Source: Anastatus disparis
Taxonomy: Eukaryota; Arthropoda; Insecta; Hymenoptera; Eupelmidae
DNA: 64,000 nt
Reading direction: 5' to 3'
NCBI GenBank assembly: GCA_017163975.1
Contig: JAFFSR010000301.1
Span: forward strand, 4,376,001-4,440,000
Shown: one piece after another, positions 49,422-60,510 of the stretch
How positions within the stretch are numbered: the stretch's first letter is position 1
Layout: each line of letters begins with the position of its first letter
The notes under the pieces: model-generated
The model's database searches: none
What the model was told of the DNA's origin: nothing
The model's input: the letters and a program-made list of their open reading frames with translations, nothing else
Program-made: the position numbers and the translations under genes

Positions 49422-51174
49422 TTACGCCCTTTTCATGATAGTAAGTATTTCTCCTACTAGACTACCACAAATTTTATATCCACGTAAACGCGCCAAAATC
49501 TCTCTTACGCTATTAGTTTTGCATTTGATAAGTATCACAGTAAGATTGTCTGTGATGCTATATAACGCTGCGAGAAAATCCAATTTTAGGAATTTAGTTT
49601 TCTTTTTTCTTAGGATGTTTACTATTTTGACATACTTCATCTTCAAACCCATGATAGACAATAAAGTACCATTTAAGTTTGGACTATGGTCGATACTTAG
49701 CTTTTTAAAATTTACTAATTTTAAAAAATAGAGAGTATAATTAATTTTCAATCCGTTGATAATCAACTCCTCTAAACAAGGGATCACGCTTATAATATTG
49801 GCGACTCGCCCTATTAGATCGCAGTTATTGACTACGTTAATACTTTTGAGGGTTGATGACAATATTAAATTGGGATTATGAATCCATTCGATCAGCGGAT
49901 ATCTCTCGTTGATAAAACTAAGTTTCCACTTCTCTAATAAATTCTGTCCATTAAAGATGTGTTCAAGTAGCATGAAGTCATACACCTCCTTATCACAATT
50001 AAGCGCATCATGCAGCGATAACACTTTTAATGACGAATTGACCCTGATAAACTCTACAATCTGATGAATTTGTATTCTTTTACAGTTGGTTATAACTAAC
50101 ACTTTTAAATTGTCTAAAAGCGATCAATTTAAAAATTTTAAATTTACTTTATCGTTATTACTAATGTGCAATTCTTCTATATTATATAACTGGACCTGTC
50201 AGCCTATAGCAGATCTTGTCTTTCCTAAAATCAATTTTTAATACTGGGCCAGTTATCGAGGGTTTACAGGATCTTGTCTGTGACGTCAACGCTAGACACG
50301 TCAACTATCTCTAAGTGTCGTAATTTGCCCCGCTGGACATTGAGAATTTTACTTAACAAACTACTATTTACATTAGTTGTACTCGGACCAACCAGGATGT
50401 TCTTAAATCTAAAATTTGCTGCATCGTAGAGCATCAGTCAAAGCGGGTTATGGTGTTGATATCTCCTCATTAATGGAGAAAAATCGACTCTGAGGTCTAT
50501 GAAAAGTTCGGAGAAATGACAGGCCTTAAAGAAAGTGAAGAACTCATCAGTGCTAAGATACGCAACAATCATGTCCAGCAGGGCTTTATCACTCAATAAT
50601 ATGAGCATTTCTCTACTAAACAGCCAGCTATCAGTAATAGGCCACCTCACGGGGACACCCTGTGCACTTGAGTGCTCCTCGTGCGGCCTTATCCTTATCT
50701 TATATGACCTGCCGCTGTCGTACCTCCAACATAGATAACCCATGCCAGCCATGCATTGTATTTTTGCTGAAACTGCGATGTTGTTCCACAGTATGGTGGC
50801 TGAAGTTTTGCCTGCATGATGAGCTACATTCACAATCTCGTAACCATTGCAATCCGCCTCTCTTAATATTCCGTCTATATCTTCTCTAGATATAGTAACA
50901 AAGATGTTAAACATGAACAGCTTGGTTACCAACTGTCCATTAACTAAAAGGACTGGGTGCAAGGTCGTATGCTCTATGTATTCTTGAGCCACGTTCGAGC
51001 CAATATGGCGAGTGTTACGCCTCCTCCTCTGATCATCCTTAATCCTAAAATATCCTTTGTACTCTTCCATATGTAGGAGAGCCAAAAAGCAGTCTACCTT
51101 GATGGTATGACATTGCTGACTATCCTTGAACCGCTCGAATTCTACAATGGTTCGCTGGAGCACCTCCATGCTAT
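49422..51174 (-). pseudogene. cargo gene exon 2: F-box-like and leucine-rich repeats
   Basis: This is the second exon of the gene inside the Gypsy element. An acceptor (TTATTCTGCAG) precedes 51174, and splicing from 51305 keeps the frame. The first 243 codons contain an unrecognised domain, then a stretch resembling an F-box (KALLDMIVAYLSTDEFFTFF). A TGA at 50438 interrupts, but the same frame goes on with LRR-like units (LRHLEIVDVSSVDV). A TAA near 50271 and a frameshift follow, and then 226 codons (49422-50102) with repeats such as LKVLVITNCKRIQIHQIVEF and CLEELIINGLKI. F-box/LRR proteins usually select substrates for ubiquitin ligases; here the F-box call is weak and the LRR call moderate. 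The exon is dead as it stands. Confidence 0.6.
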
Positions 51175-51304
51175 CTGCAGAATAACATGGGATTAGGTAT
51201 TTGTTAATCTTATTAATAGCCTATATTACTATGCGTATTTCTATTTGCAGATGTTATAATACTAGCTAGATATACTATCACGATTTAAAATCTATTTTAT
51301 ATAC

Positions 51305-52112
51305 CATTCGAGTCATATCCTAAGCCAATATTTGGTAGATGGTTGCACTCCAACATGCCGTCGAAAAGTATGCTACCAACCTTGTCATAATCTACTGGCT
51401 TATTATGTCCGACATATGCTAAATCAGTCATATACTTGTTAAATGTTTTAGGAACGTGAGTTCCGTCAAAACAGGTCCGCAAAAATGCTGGAATGTCGTA
51501 AAATGCATAATTTTTGCGCGCTCGCAACAGTTGAACATTATTAAATAGCTTTGCCCATGGCAAAGAACCTGTTGCCCAAAACATCATATTAAATAAAAGT
51601 GACTCTAGGTCACCGCGTTGGGTACATAAACTATTGTGAGCGTCTCTGCTCCTAAAGAGTCCATCACCCCTTTGTGCACCGAGTGTAACGGGTCCATCGG
51701 ATCCAGTGTATATTGGTGCAACTTGGTGAAAACCTGACAGATAAACCTGTTCTGGATTATTCCTGTCAAGGAAAATACTTTTGAGTTTGATGTTGTTACA
51801 TGATTGACCTGTGCTATGCCCAAACTCTAGTACAAGGACCAACTGCCAAGCCACCGAGTAAACCTGTTCCAAAGGCAATATGCCATTATTGTCAGCCAAT
51901 ATATTACCCAGGTTTTTTTCGTATCGTTCGGTAGTCGAAAATCTATAATGATTCGAACCCACCATGAACTTGCCGTGTGCGAAAAATCTAGCAATGGATG
52001 ATGAGGGTAATTGTCGCTCCTCTATCCACTTGTTCAACTTTTCAAGGCTAGCTTTTCGTGGTGGCAAGTTAACCACTAATTTGCCACAAACTTCTACAAC
52101 AAACGTGCAACC
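51305..52112 (-). pseudogene. cargo gene exon 1: VRK-like pseudokinase
   Basis: This frame of about 269 codons resembles vaccinia-related kinases. Matching landmarks: KLNKWIEERQLPSSSIARFF (VRK N lobe), YRFSTTERYEKNLGNIL (hinge region), then NNIKLKSIFLDRNNPEQVYL where VRKs have the HGDIKxxN catalytic loop and YLVDYG. RDAHNSLCTQRGDLESLLFN corresponds to the VRK SxDAHNG...RRGDLEILGY block, followed by LPW. The catalytic aspartate is replaced by Asn, and the metal-binding DYG/DFG is replaced by SGF, so a kinase reaction is unlikely. The N-terminal ATP-binding loop is absent. A donor (AATG|GTATAT) ends it at 51305. The frame continues directly from Pol through one TAG at 52113. Confidence 0.72.
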
Positions 52113-53522
52113 CTAAGAGTCTTCGTATAGCATCTCTTCCAGTGACCATCTCTGGCCAGTAGTGTCAGAGATAATAGTTTCTCCAGGAATTATCTGACTG
52201 ACTTCTTGGTTAATGTGCTCACCAATGGCCGATGTATTTTGATCGATGTTGTGATCATCAATACTGTTATTAGCTTCTAAATCTGCATTATCCTCCTCAG
52301 AGTTTACACTTGCAGGATTCAGCTCAACATTTAATTCAGACTTAGCAATAAGATCACTGGGTGTATCTCTTGCCTTTTCTGCGTCAAAAGTATCCGTCAG
52401 CGTTTCGTTCGGCTCTATGTGTACCTGCACTCTAACTACAGTTTTACTGTTGCTTTTTTTTTGTGTTTTTGCAACTTCTTGTTGGTCTTCCTCTGGCTCA
52501 TTATTCATACCATGGGCTGGCTTAAGTAATTCAGCTGCAACGATTTTATTCCTTCCTTTAACCTCAATTACGAAGTTCTTACCATTATCTGAGCGGGAAA
52601 TCACTTTAAATGGACCAGCATAAGGTCTATCCAGGGTAGGTTTAATTGCCTTTACTCTCATAAATACATGTGAGAATTTATCTAGGTCTTTAAAAACGAA
52701 TATTTTGATGGAATTATTATGATTGGTTAGAACGGGTTTCAACTCTCTCATGTATGTTCTAAATTCGTCTAAAAATGTGGACTTACAAGGTTCTCGGTTT
52801 GATAAAGCGAAGAATTTTCCTGGAACTCGCAGACCGGTACCGTATACGAAATGAGCTGGGCAGGCGTGGGTATCTCTATGCACACACGTCCTGAGGCCCA
52901 AGAGAACTGTTAAGAGTGGGTTGACCTAATTTCCTTTTTCAGCATGGCATCTGAGAGCTGCTTTTAAGGCTTTATGCCATCTTTCCACCAGACCGTTAGC
53001 TTGCGGATGGTAAGTGGTTGTTCTTATTCTCATACAACCCAGAAACTGAATCAAGCATTTAAATAGCTCAGATTCAAACTGTGCTCCTTGGTCTGTGGTA
53101 ATAACCTCTGGTGCTCCAAATCTGGACAACCAGTTATTTATAAACGCTCTAGCTACTGTTGAAGCAGTGATGTCTTTAACTGGTATAGCCTCCGGCTATC
53201 TTGTATACCTGTCCACCATAGTGAGCAGATACTTCTATCCATCACAACTTGGTAATGGTCCAACAAGATATATGTGTATGTGAGAAAATTTCTCATTAAG
53301 TACCGTAAAATGTTCAGGCCAGAACTTATTATGGCGGGATACTTCACATTGCTGGCATTTTAAACATTCTTTTTATCATTTTGTAATATCACGGTGCATG
53401 TTTGGCCAGACAAATTTCTGCCTAATTAACCTATCAGTTATTCTCGCACCAGGATGCGAAATCTGATGGAACAGCGTAAAGGTTTCCTTTCTTGACGCCT
53501 GTGGCAGATATGGTCTACTAGT
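52113..53522 (-). pseudogene. Gypsy integrase with GPF-type C-terminal domain
   Basis: Integrase inserts the cDNA into the host genome. From the N terminus: an HHCC-like zinc domain (LFHQISHPGARITDRLIRQK, then CLKCQQC); a catalytic core in which the first aspartate position reads Tyr (HIHIYLVGPLP), the second is present in TTDQGAQFESELF, and the glutamate is present in HPQANGLVERWHK; then YGTGLRVPGKFF; and a GPF-type module (YAGPFKVISRSDNGKNFVIE) before an acidic 130-residue tail ending at the TAG at 52113. Stops occur near 53523 and 53378, with further breaks near 53203 and 52926. Not functional in this copy. Confidence 0.85.
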
Positions 53523-54774
53523 TTAACCAAAAACGTCACAATAAATAGGTATATCATTTACTCCCAGCGTGAGCTTTTCTAACTCAAGAGGGCGTTTCTT
53601 CTTCTTGAGAACACTGAGCAACCATTCGTCTTCAGATTGCTTTTTACTCAGCAGTGCTAACTCGAAAAGAGTGGGCATTTGAAAAGCTTCAACCCTAGCG
53701 CAGAACTCATTTGCTATAAGGCTGTCTGATTTTGCAAGCTCTTCTTTTTTACATAGTAACCACCTCAAAAATAGCCATGAGTTCGCGGTCACCTGTTGTA
53801 TGATTCAATTGTGCTGACGAGAACTTACGTGAGAAAAACGCAAGTGGCTTCCACGTGCCATCAATGAGCTGCTCTAACGCAGCACCCATTGCATAATTAG
53901 ATGCATCGGCAACGATTCTAGTATCAGCATCGTCACAAGGGTAAGCTAAATGGGTTACACTAGCCAAATCCCTCTTGCTTTGCTCAAATGCTTCCTCACT
54001 TTCAGCACCCCAGATAACAGGACGTTTATCCTTCTTATTAAAATTTATAAGGTGTTGATTTAACAATCTTTGGGTTTTAGCAACGTTAGGAATACAAAGT
54101 CTATAGAAGTTAATCATTCTAATATATCTGCGGAGTTGATCAATGTTCTGTGGCTTTGGGAAATCCACAATGACTTGGACTTTGCTCTGGGAAGGCTTAA
54201 AACCATCCTTACTTATATGATGTCCCAGAAACTTTAATTCATTAACCCCAAAGACACATTTTTCAAGATTTAGTAGTAAGTGCGATTCTTCTAATCGTTT
54301 CAGGATGATATTAAAATGCATTTCATACTCTTCTTGGTTAGATGAGGCGGTAAGTATGTCATCAATATAAACAAAAACACAGTCCAGGTCTCCTAAAACT
54401 CTGTTAACGTAGCACTGAAAGGTCTGCGCGTTATTACGCAGGCCGAATGTCATGACCTTGTACTCAAATAAACCGAAAGGAGTGATAACGGCTGTTTTAG
54501 GCCTATCACACTCTGCGACTGGTATTTGATAATACGCTGTCTGGAGGTCTAAAGAGGAAAAAATAGTCTTCCTACTTAGAAATGTTGGAAAATCGTGAAG
54601 GTGGTGCACTGGGTACCTGTCTGGTACTGAAACCTGGTTGAGTGCCCTATAATCTCCACAAATCCTCCAGGAACCGTGCTTTTTGGGCACCATATGAATA
54701 GGACTTGCCCACAGGCTGCTAGAAGGTTGACACTCGCCCGTTTCGCACAATGATTTAAACTCAGCTTTCGCCAC
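53523..54774 (-). pseudogene. Gypsy reverse transcriptase and partial RNase H
   Basis: Reverse transcriptase core: [44 protein letters not shown] (motif A aspartate), [17 protein letters not shown], catalytic [10 protein letters not shown], and [10 protein letters not shown]. The RNase H start is present ([12 protein letters not shown], then [12 protein letters not shown]). The frame breaks at 53749. The next frame (53523-53792) begins with the linker typical of the region after RNase H (ARVEAFQMPTLFELALLSKK), so the second half of RNase H, including the usual TDHKPL segment, is missing. I infer an internal deletion of some 70-80 codons. Confidence 0.9.
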
Positions 54775-54780
54775 TTGAAG

Positions 54781-55323
54781 TTAAACAGGACCGAATAGTC
54801 TTGCTCTTTGCGCGTTAGGAAGGCCTGTAGTCTTAATATAGTGTTCTACACCACGACCTTGTAGTGGTGCAGTTTGTTCCACTCCAAGTACCTTAGGGTA
54901 TTTATTGAGCAAATGAGAGTAATTAATATTTGGTTCAATAACCGACACTTTAAAATAACTTATTTCCTTCTCTATAGCATTAACTGATCTAAATGTCGTA
55001 CCGTCTATAAGCTTCCTTTGATTGAAGTCAGGCAAAAGATGGTAGAGTTTCAGTACATTACCTCCAATAATAGGATACGGCACATCAGCCACAATAAAAT
55101 TCCAGTTTATAGTTCTGGAGATGCTAAGATCAAGTTTGAGAAGTTCAGTGCCGTAAGTTTGTATTACGGTGTTATTTGCAGCATATAACTTAATATTAGG
55201 AGTTTTATCTAGTCTACGAGATCCTCTGGGGACTAAAGAGACCTCGGCGCTGGTATCTATTAAGAAAAGTTCACTACTATTTAAATCTCTCATATGGAGG
55301 CGAACCAATGTAGAGTTTTCCAC
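54781..55323 (-). pseudogene. Gypsy aspartic protease and RT leader
   Basis: Retropepsin-like domain that would process Gag-Pol: FLIDTSAEVSLVP occupies the active-site position (usual DTGA/DSGA, with Ser in place of Gly here), and IIGGNVL matches the second conserved IIG block. The remainder leads into the reverse transcriptase (HYIKTTGLPNAQRARLF). A TAA at 54781 separates it from the RT frame in this copy; in intact relatives the two are continuous. Confidence 0.82.
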
Positions 55324-55346
55324 TGATACCTCCTTTGCAGCGGAGT

Positions 55347-56687
55347 CTATTTGTTTCCCTGTGCTTTATTTTTGCTAGGGTTGCTGGATTCAAAACTGCT
55401 ATAATGCTTGCAGAATTCAAAGCATTTCATGGCTTTTTTTCGGTAATAAAAATAATACCAGCAAATTTCTTCTTTATTGCTCAATTCAATTGCCTTATTC
55501 CTCTGGTTTTTCTCGTGAACTTTATTTTTGCTACTTTTATTTTTCATATTTATTTTATTTTTGAAACTACCGCGCATTTGAGTTCTTTTTTCTAGTGCTT
55601 CAACTCTTGCTTCTATATCTGAAGCTGTGTCTGAACTGGTGGATGCTTGCTCAGCAACTGCGTTTACCGTATCCTTTTTATTCAACATGGTTTCCCATGT
55701 TTTATTAGCTGTTTCTATTTGAACGCTTTCAGACCAGGTATGTGAGTTCGGACCCATATGTAATAATAATTTGTTTGGGAGTTTTTCTCTCCGAACTTTT
55801 AATATCATTGACCTGGGAATACTATCCCCTGCCAGACATAATAATTTATGAAAGAAAAATGATGGGCATTTTTTACACATTCGTTGGATCGTAAATAGCT
55901 GTTCTAACTTTTTCCCAGGAGATTGAGAATACTTTTTCAGGATCGCTTCTTTTAACGCATGTTTAACTTTCTGCTCTGCGGTTTTAATGACGAGTGTCAG
56001 TCGTTGCACATCGTCTTTACCCAAGTTCTGCATGAGGTTTCAAAATTCATCCTTGTCTGATATTATGCTTTTTTTAGACATTTGGTTTTCAAACAAGGAA
56101 AACCATATTTCCACCTCTACTTTCCATAGAGTCTGGAATTTTATTTCAAACGCAGAGCCTAAGTTCGAATCTTCTTCAATAATGATGGTAGGTCTGTTCT
56201 GCAATGAAGCGGAAGCGACAACCGAAGACGCAGGGTTATTATTAAATATTACAGGTGGTTAATGTATTTGCGCATCCACCGTTATAGTATTATTACTATT
56301 AGACATACTCTAAGAAGCATTACTAGTAGACGTTGCTGCATCTATCGTTTGATCGTTATTACTCTCAGTTCTAGGAGTGTTAATGTCTCCCTTACTCTGT
56401 GTAAGTAATTTGAGTATCTCAGAAATGCTAGCTAGAGTTTCCTTGACCATCGTTAAACGACCATCCAAGATCGGTTTCTTATTTTTATCTTTGAGCGGTT
56501 TGGTTTTGGCGTTTGCGTTTACGTCGCTTGTTGCTAGACCCTGCAAACCTAAGTTACTTTCTACCTCATGTACCTCGACTGAATCATAGAAATTATCAGC
56601 ATCGTTCGGAGGAGCCATATTGTACACTGTCTTATTTCTAGTCATAGACTGAGTATTTGCAAGGGACGAATGTTCTACTCTCCGCAT
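55347..56687 (-). pseudogene. Gypsy Gag with CsRn1-type cysteine motif
   Basis: The N-terminal piece (56310-56687) is Asp/Asn/Thr-rich, with a likely initiator at MAPPNDADNFYDSVEV. Two stops (56310 and near 56264) separate it from a capsid-like segment (WFSLFENQMSKKSIISDKDE), then 228 codons (55347-56033) with capsid helices and LCLAGDSIP. The end carries CWYYFYYRKKAMKCFEFC, a decayed form of the CHCC motif (CWYH...C...C) that CsRn1-clade Gags have instead of the common CCHC knuckle; the His is Tyr here. The order and spacing fit a single ancestral gag. Confidence 0.78.
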
Positions 56688-59615
56688 ACATTAGCAACGC
56701 AACGCTCAAATTGATATACCTACGTCCAGAACCCACACTAACAAATGGTCTGGCACGCCACGCCACAATTCTCTCCACTCGAACGTGCACTCTCACTCTC
56801 ACACAAAGGGTTGAAACAGAGTCGTGGACTAAAATTAATCAACATAAATACAAATCCGTGCATAAAAGACTAGAAACTCATAAAATTTCTTTGCGAATGA
56901 CTGGTCTCCCAGAGTCATGAGCTGTCAACTCACAGATTCTAACAGGGATAGCACCCAAAATCTCTCCGTGGCCAACTATGGCATACGCCAGCACTCACAA
57001 GCTCTTAAGAAGAACAAATGTCGCACGTTAAAAAAAATGCACTCATACTGCACATTTAAAAACAAAGGTCCAGTTGTCTGCTAGCTCTATTCGAGCGCTT
57101 TATGGACTAAAATAATATGATTACAACTAGCTGACCTATAGACTAAACTAGCTAATGAAAATCGAATCAGGTCGGTCGTGCATATGTGTCACGTGAAAAG
57201 GCTGAAATCTATAGATTTATTTACATATGTTGAGAATTTATATAATGTTCACTATTACGAACTACTCTCAATGATCTCACTCCGTTCACGAGTGTTGTCT
57301 CGTGGTTACGGTTTAAATTTTTCATGCTCCTCATCGGAAAACAAAGAGAGAGCAACTTGACTGTAGCATCTATACGCTATTACTTATTATAATGTAAACC
57401 TTTCAATTTAAATAAAGTCAATTCTCTATGGTTCTTCCGGTGAAAACCCGAAAATGACGAACAAGAGAAAATTGAATTTAATTTTATTATGAATTTGATT
57501 AAAGAAAGAAATGAAAAATTTTAAATGTATATTTTGTTTTCGATTCCTGACTGGAAAGCGAGAGAAGAGTAACAGAGGATTTATACATGCTACTAAAGTA
57601 ACACTGAAATTAATTACAATGTAACGGTTAACCCCTTATTGCTAACTTAAATTAAGTGACGGGTGCAATAGGGGGGTCTGAACCTCCTTTGCCGGACGCT
57701 TCAGCGAATCCAGGGTCAGACTGGAGGAGGTGGAAAGGACGGACGATGGATAAGATAGGAAAGTGACCAGGTGTACACTTTAGTTTTATGCTAGGGAGTA
57801 CCGAAGCTCTATTAATCACAAACTTAAACTATTTACAACGACGAGTAAAAAATGTAATGTAACAAACAATAGAATTTTCGGACTTGAATGAAGTGTGCAA
57901 AGATATTATATTAACTGAGTTCCGCGGTATAATTAGATCTTGGTTTTTTACTAGTTAAACGCGCAGCTGCATCTAACTCGGTGCGGTATTAACAAGAATC
58001 TGAACAGAGGGTGGGCGGCACCCTTAACGCAGTTAATAATAATATGTGGGAGGACATCACCTTTCAGCCTAAGCTAAATGATTTACGGCGGCGGTGGTGA
58101 CAAAGAGGGAGACGGCCCTCTATACGGCGGCCCGTGGAGGAGCGCGGTCCTCTAGGTGGCTCAATTAAGAACCCGACGGCTTAATGACCGGGTAAGATTG
58201 TCATAGTATACAGAGCGCTGCATAATACGACAAAATACAGGTACTAACAGTAGTCTGTACTAACATTGGAGTGCCAATGTTAGTTGACAGCCACTGTAGC
58301 AGCCTCTACAAAAATAGTGGTCGTCGCCGATCCTCTCGGTAGCTGGCATCGAGTCTTATATGTTCTCTAGCTCGCTGTTCTTGTATAAGGAGCGCTTACG
58401 GCGAGGTGTCTCGTAGTGGCCGAGCGCGGTACTTGGTGGTGCTCGAGATTTGAAGTTGTTTTAGCGAGGATATGAATATTTGTCGCAACAAATAAACATC
58501 CTTTATACGCTCTAATTCACTACCATTCTCTCCAGGTATTCCAATCAGCAATCGAACGAAGAAAGATTTATTAAACAAAAATAATATCTAAAAGGTAGAA
58601 AATTTAAAAATTTTAAATATAATAAACTAAATTTCGATATTTGAATAAGCAATTTAAGAGCAGGCCGGATTCGCTGTCCTTGTCTAATTGGCATTTTTGT
58701 TATTTACTCAAGTTTTAATCGGTGCATCTTCAAATTAAAGGTCGAGCGCAATAGATATTATTATTATGAACATCTATGCACAAGAAAAAAAATATCTACC
58801 GGTTTGTTTTTGAGAAAAGTAAGTAACGCCAAAGTAAAAGTTTATGTTTATAATATTTTCGCGTTACTTACTTTTCTCAAAAACAAACCGGTAGATATTT
58901 TTTTTTGTGCATAGATGTACCACGCTTTCCTTTTACGTTTTATCTTTTTTGTTCAATTTTATATTTTATTATTTTTAATTTTTATCTAAATTTCTTCCTT
59001 CGTTGTTCAATTTTTATATTTCATTATTTTTACTTTTTATCTATTTAAATTTTTTTTTAAGAAAATTTCCTCCTTCTGCGTTTTGCAGCCGGCTTACCAA
59101 CTTGATTCTTGTGCCGATTCTTCTTACTTGCTGATTTTCTTGATTTTTTTAGTTTCACTTTTTATTTTTCATTAAACACGCAATTACGCAGAAAAAATGA
59201 TTTTTAGGAGCGAATTTTCCCGCGCGCACTGCACATGCCTCGTAAGAAAAAAAACGTTGAACTTGATGTTCTAGGTGTGCTGGATCGTTGCTGGATCGCT
59301 GCTTTGTCGCTGGCCCGTTGTAGCCGTTGAAAATACGCTAACAAGCGTGCTGCACAGTGGACCAAAAATGTTGCGTCAGCCGATGAGCGAAGTCACGCTA
59401 CGACGCAGATGCTATGTATCCAATATACGACGGAAAAGCCGTCAAACAACGATGCGATGATGTGTAGCGCTTGAAAAAGGCCACCTCCTGGCGGCTAATA
59501 ATCGTTGAAAAGGAACAGCTTGGCGTCGAGCCCTTGAATTGATGTAGAGAAAAACTTTTTGCCGAAACTCTGTAGAGCGTGATTTGATGAAAATCGCGGC
59601 ACTTTCTTCCTTCCT
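56688..59615 (-). other. long 5' leader of the Gypsy element with an inserted MITE
   Basis: Almost 3 kb separates gag from the primer-binding site, much longer than usual. It contains a MITE fragment (58660-58920). It also has a GC-rich 57.64-58.45 kb block that starts with an ATAGGGGGGTC purine/G run, possibly a second element's polypurine tract and LTR, and two tandem AT-rich units near 58950-59040. The part at 59200-59615 (next to the PBS) is GC-richer and probably the true leader. No gene is seen in it. Confidence 0.5.
58660..58920. mobile_element. truncated copy 2 of the GCAGGCCGGA palindromic MITE
   Basis: It begins GCAGGCCGGATTCGCTGTCC, the same as the right end of copy 1 (2319-2698) in reverse orientation. 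The central palindrome around TAAGTAACGC is perfect over about 50 bp per arm. The other outer arm is missing after 58920. Confidence 0.8.
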
Positions 59616-59630
59616 CACAGGAGTCACCAA
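59616..59630 (-). promoter_or_regulatory. primer-binding site of the Gypsy element
   Basis: The minus strand reads TTGGTGACTCCTGTG immediately after the LTR end CTACA. TGGTGAC-CC resembles the complement of the tRNA-Trp 3' end used by CsRn1-type elements, with substitutions. Confidence 0.75.
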
Positions 59631-59924
59631 TGTAGATTAAATATATTAAGGGGCTTGGTTAAGCCAAGATAGTCGTTATAGTTAATCCTGGATTACAAAC
59701 CAAGAACGTATTCAAGAAGGAAATGTGAAATAACTGCAACAAACGATACGGTTGAGTTAAATTTATATATAAATGGCCGCTACGGCGTACTGGTAGACCC
59801 TATCACCGTGAGGTCTGAAGCTCGACTTGCTTGCTCGAGAGCTCGCAATGTTCTCTCTACTTACGAACGGCTGAAGCGACGCCTATACTAAGTTAACGCC
59901 TGCGTGATACTGAACGTACCCACA
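59631..59924 (-). repeat. 5' LTR of the 11.3-kb Gypsy element (294 bp)
   Basis: A direct repeat of 48592-48890, TGTGGGTACG...AATCTACA on the minus strand. It is followed outside by GATA (59925-59928), the target-site duplication. Confidence 0.9.
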
Positions 59925-60510
59925 GATATTTTGTTGCTAATTTGTTGCTGACATTTCCGTTCGGAAACGATTTTGTTAATCTAGCCGTTTTCGAGAAATC
60001 ATGGCTGTGCTAGCATAAGTCGTACGCTAACACGACCACTGGAGTAACTTTTTTTCTAATGATTGAAGTTTTGATAATAGCGAATAAAAATTCAAAAATT
60101 ATATTTTTGTAAAATAAATATCGTAACATTTCATTTGCAATTAAAAAAAATTAATTCTTTAAAAATTCTAGATTTAAAATTATTTTGAAAATACAAAAAA
60201 TAGGGATAAAGATTGAATAAACTTTTCTGCCCTCTAGCCGGAAAACGACAACTTTTTGGTCGCTACCCAAAACAAAGTTGCCGCTTTCCGATGCCGTCGA
60301 GCAGAAAAATAGTATACAACCCTTGGCCAGTAAATAAGAAAGCCTGAGATCACATGTTAGTAAACCTCGGCTTCGCCTCGGTCAACAATTACATGTTATC
60401 TGAGACCTTTCTTACCTTTTTGGCCATAGGTCGTAATATCCTATTTATGAGTTTTATAATTTTCCTAGACAAGTTTCACATTCGTCAGCCAGTCCCAGAC
60501 TGATGCACCA
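59925..60510. other. flank with a small inverted repeat
   Basis: No gene is seen. At about 60332-60430 a short palindrome pairs GGCCAGTAAATAAGAAAG with CTTTCTTACCTTTTTGGCC around CCTCGGCTTCGCCTCGG, perhaps a small MITE. Confidence 0.5.

Larger units (their letters stand above)
48592..59924 (-). mobile_element. 11.3-kb Ty3/Gypsy (CsRn1-like) element with cargo gene
   Basis: LTRs at 59631-59924 (5') and 48592-48890 (3') start TGTGG and end AATCTACA. They are flanked by GATA on both sides (48588-48591 and 59925-59928). A primer-binding site (TTGGTGACTCC) follows the 5' LTR and a polypurine tract (AGGGGGGAGTA) precedes the 3' LTR. The order on the minus strand is gag, protease, reverse transcriptase, RNase H (partly deleted), integrase with GPY/F-type end, then a VRK-like/LRR gene of over 2.6 kb, then the polypurine tract. 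A CsRn1-type clade is inferred from the Gag cysteine motif, the Pol signatures and a PBS resembling a tRNA-Trp complement. The copy is inactivated by many stops. Confidence 0.88.

Noticed and set aside
50535..50889. Plus-strand frames of 67 and 75 codons
   Set aside because: Antisense shadows of the kinase/LRR gene.
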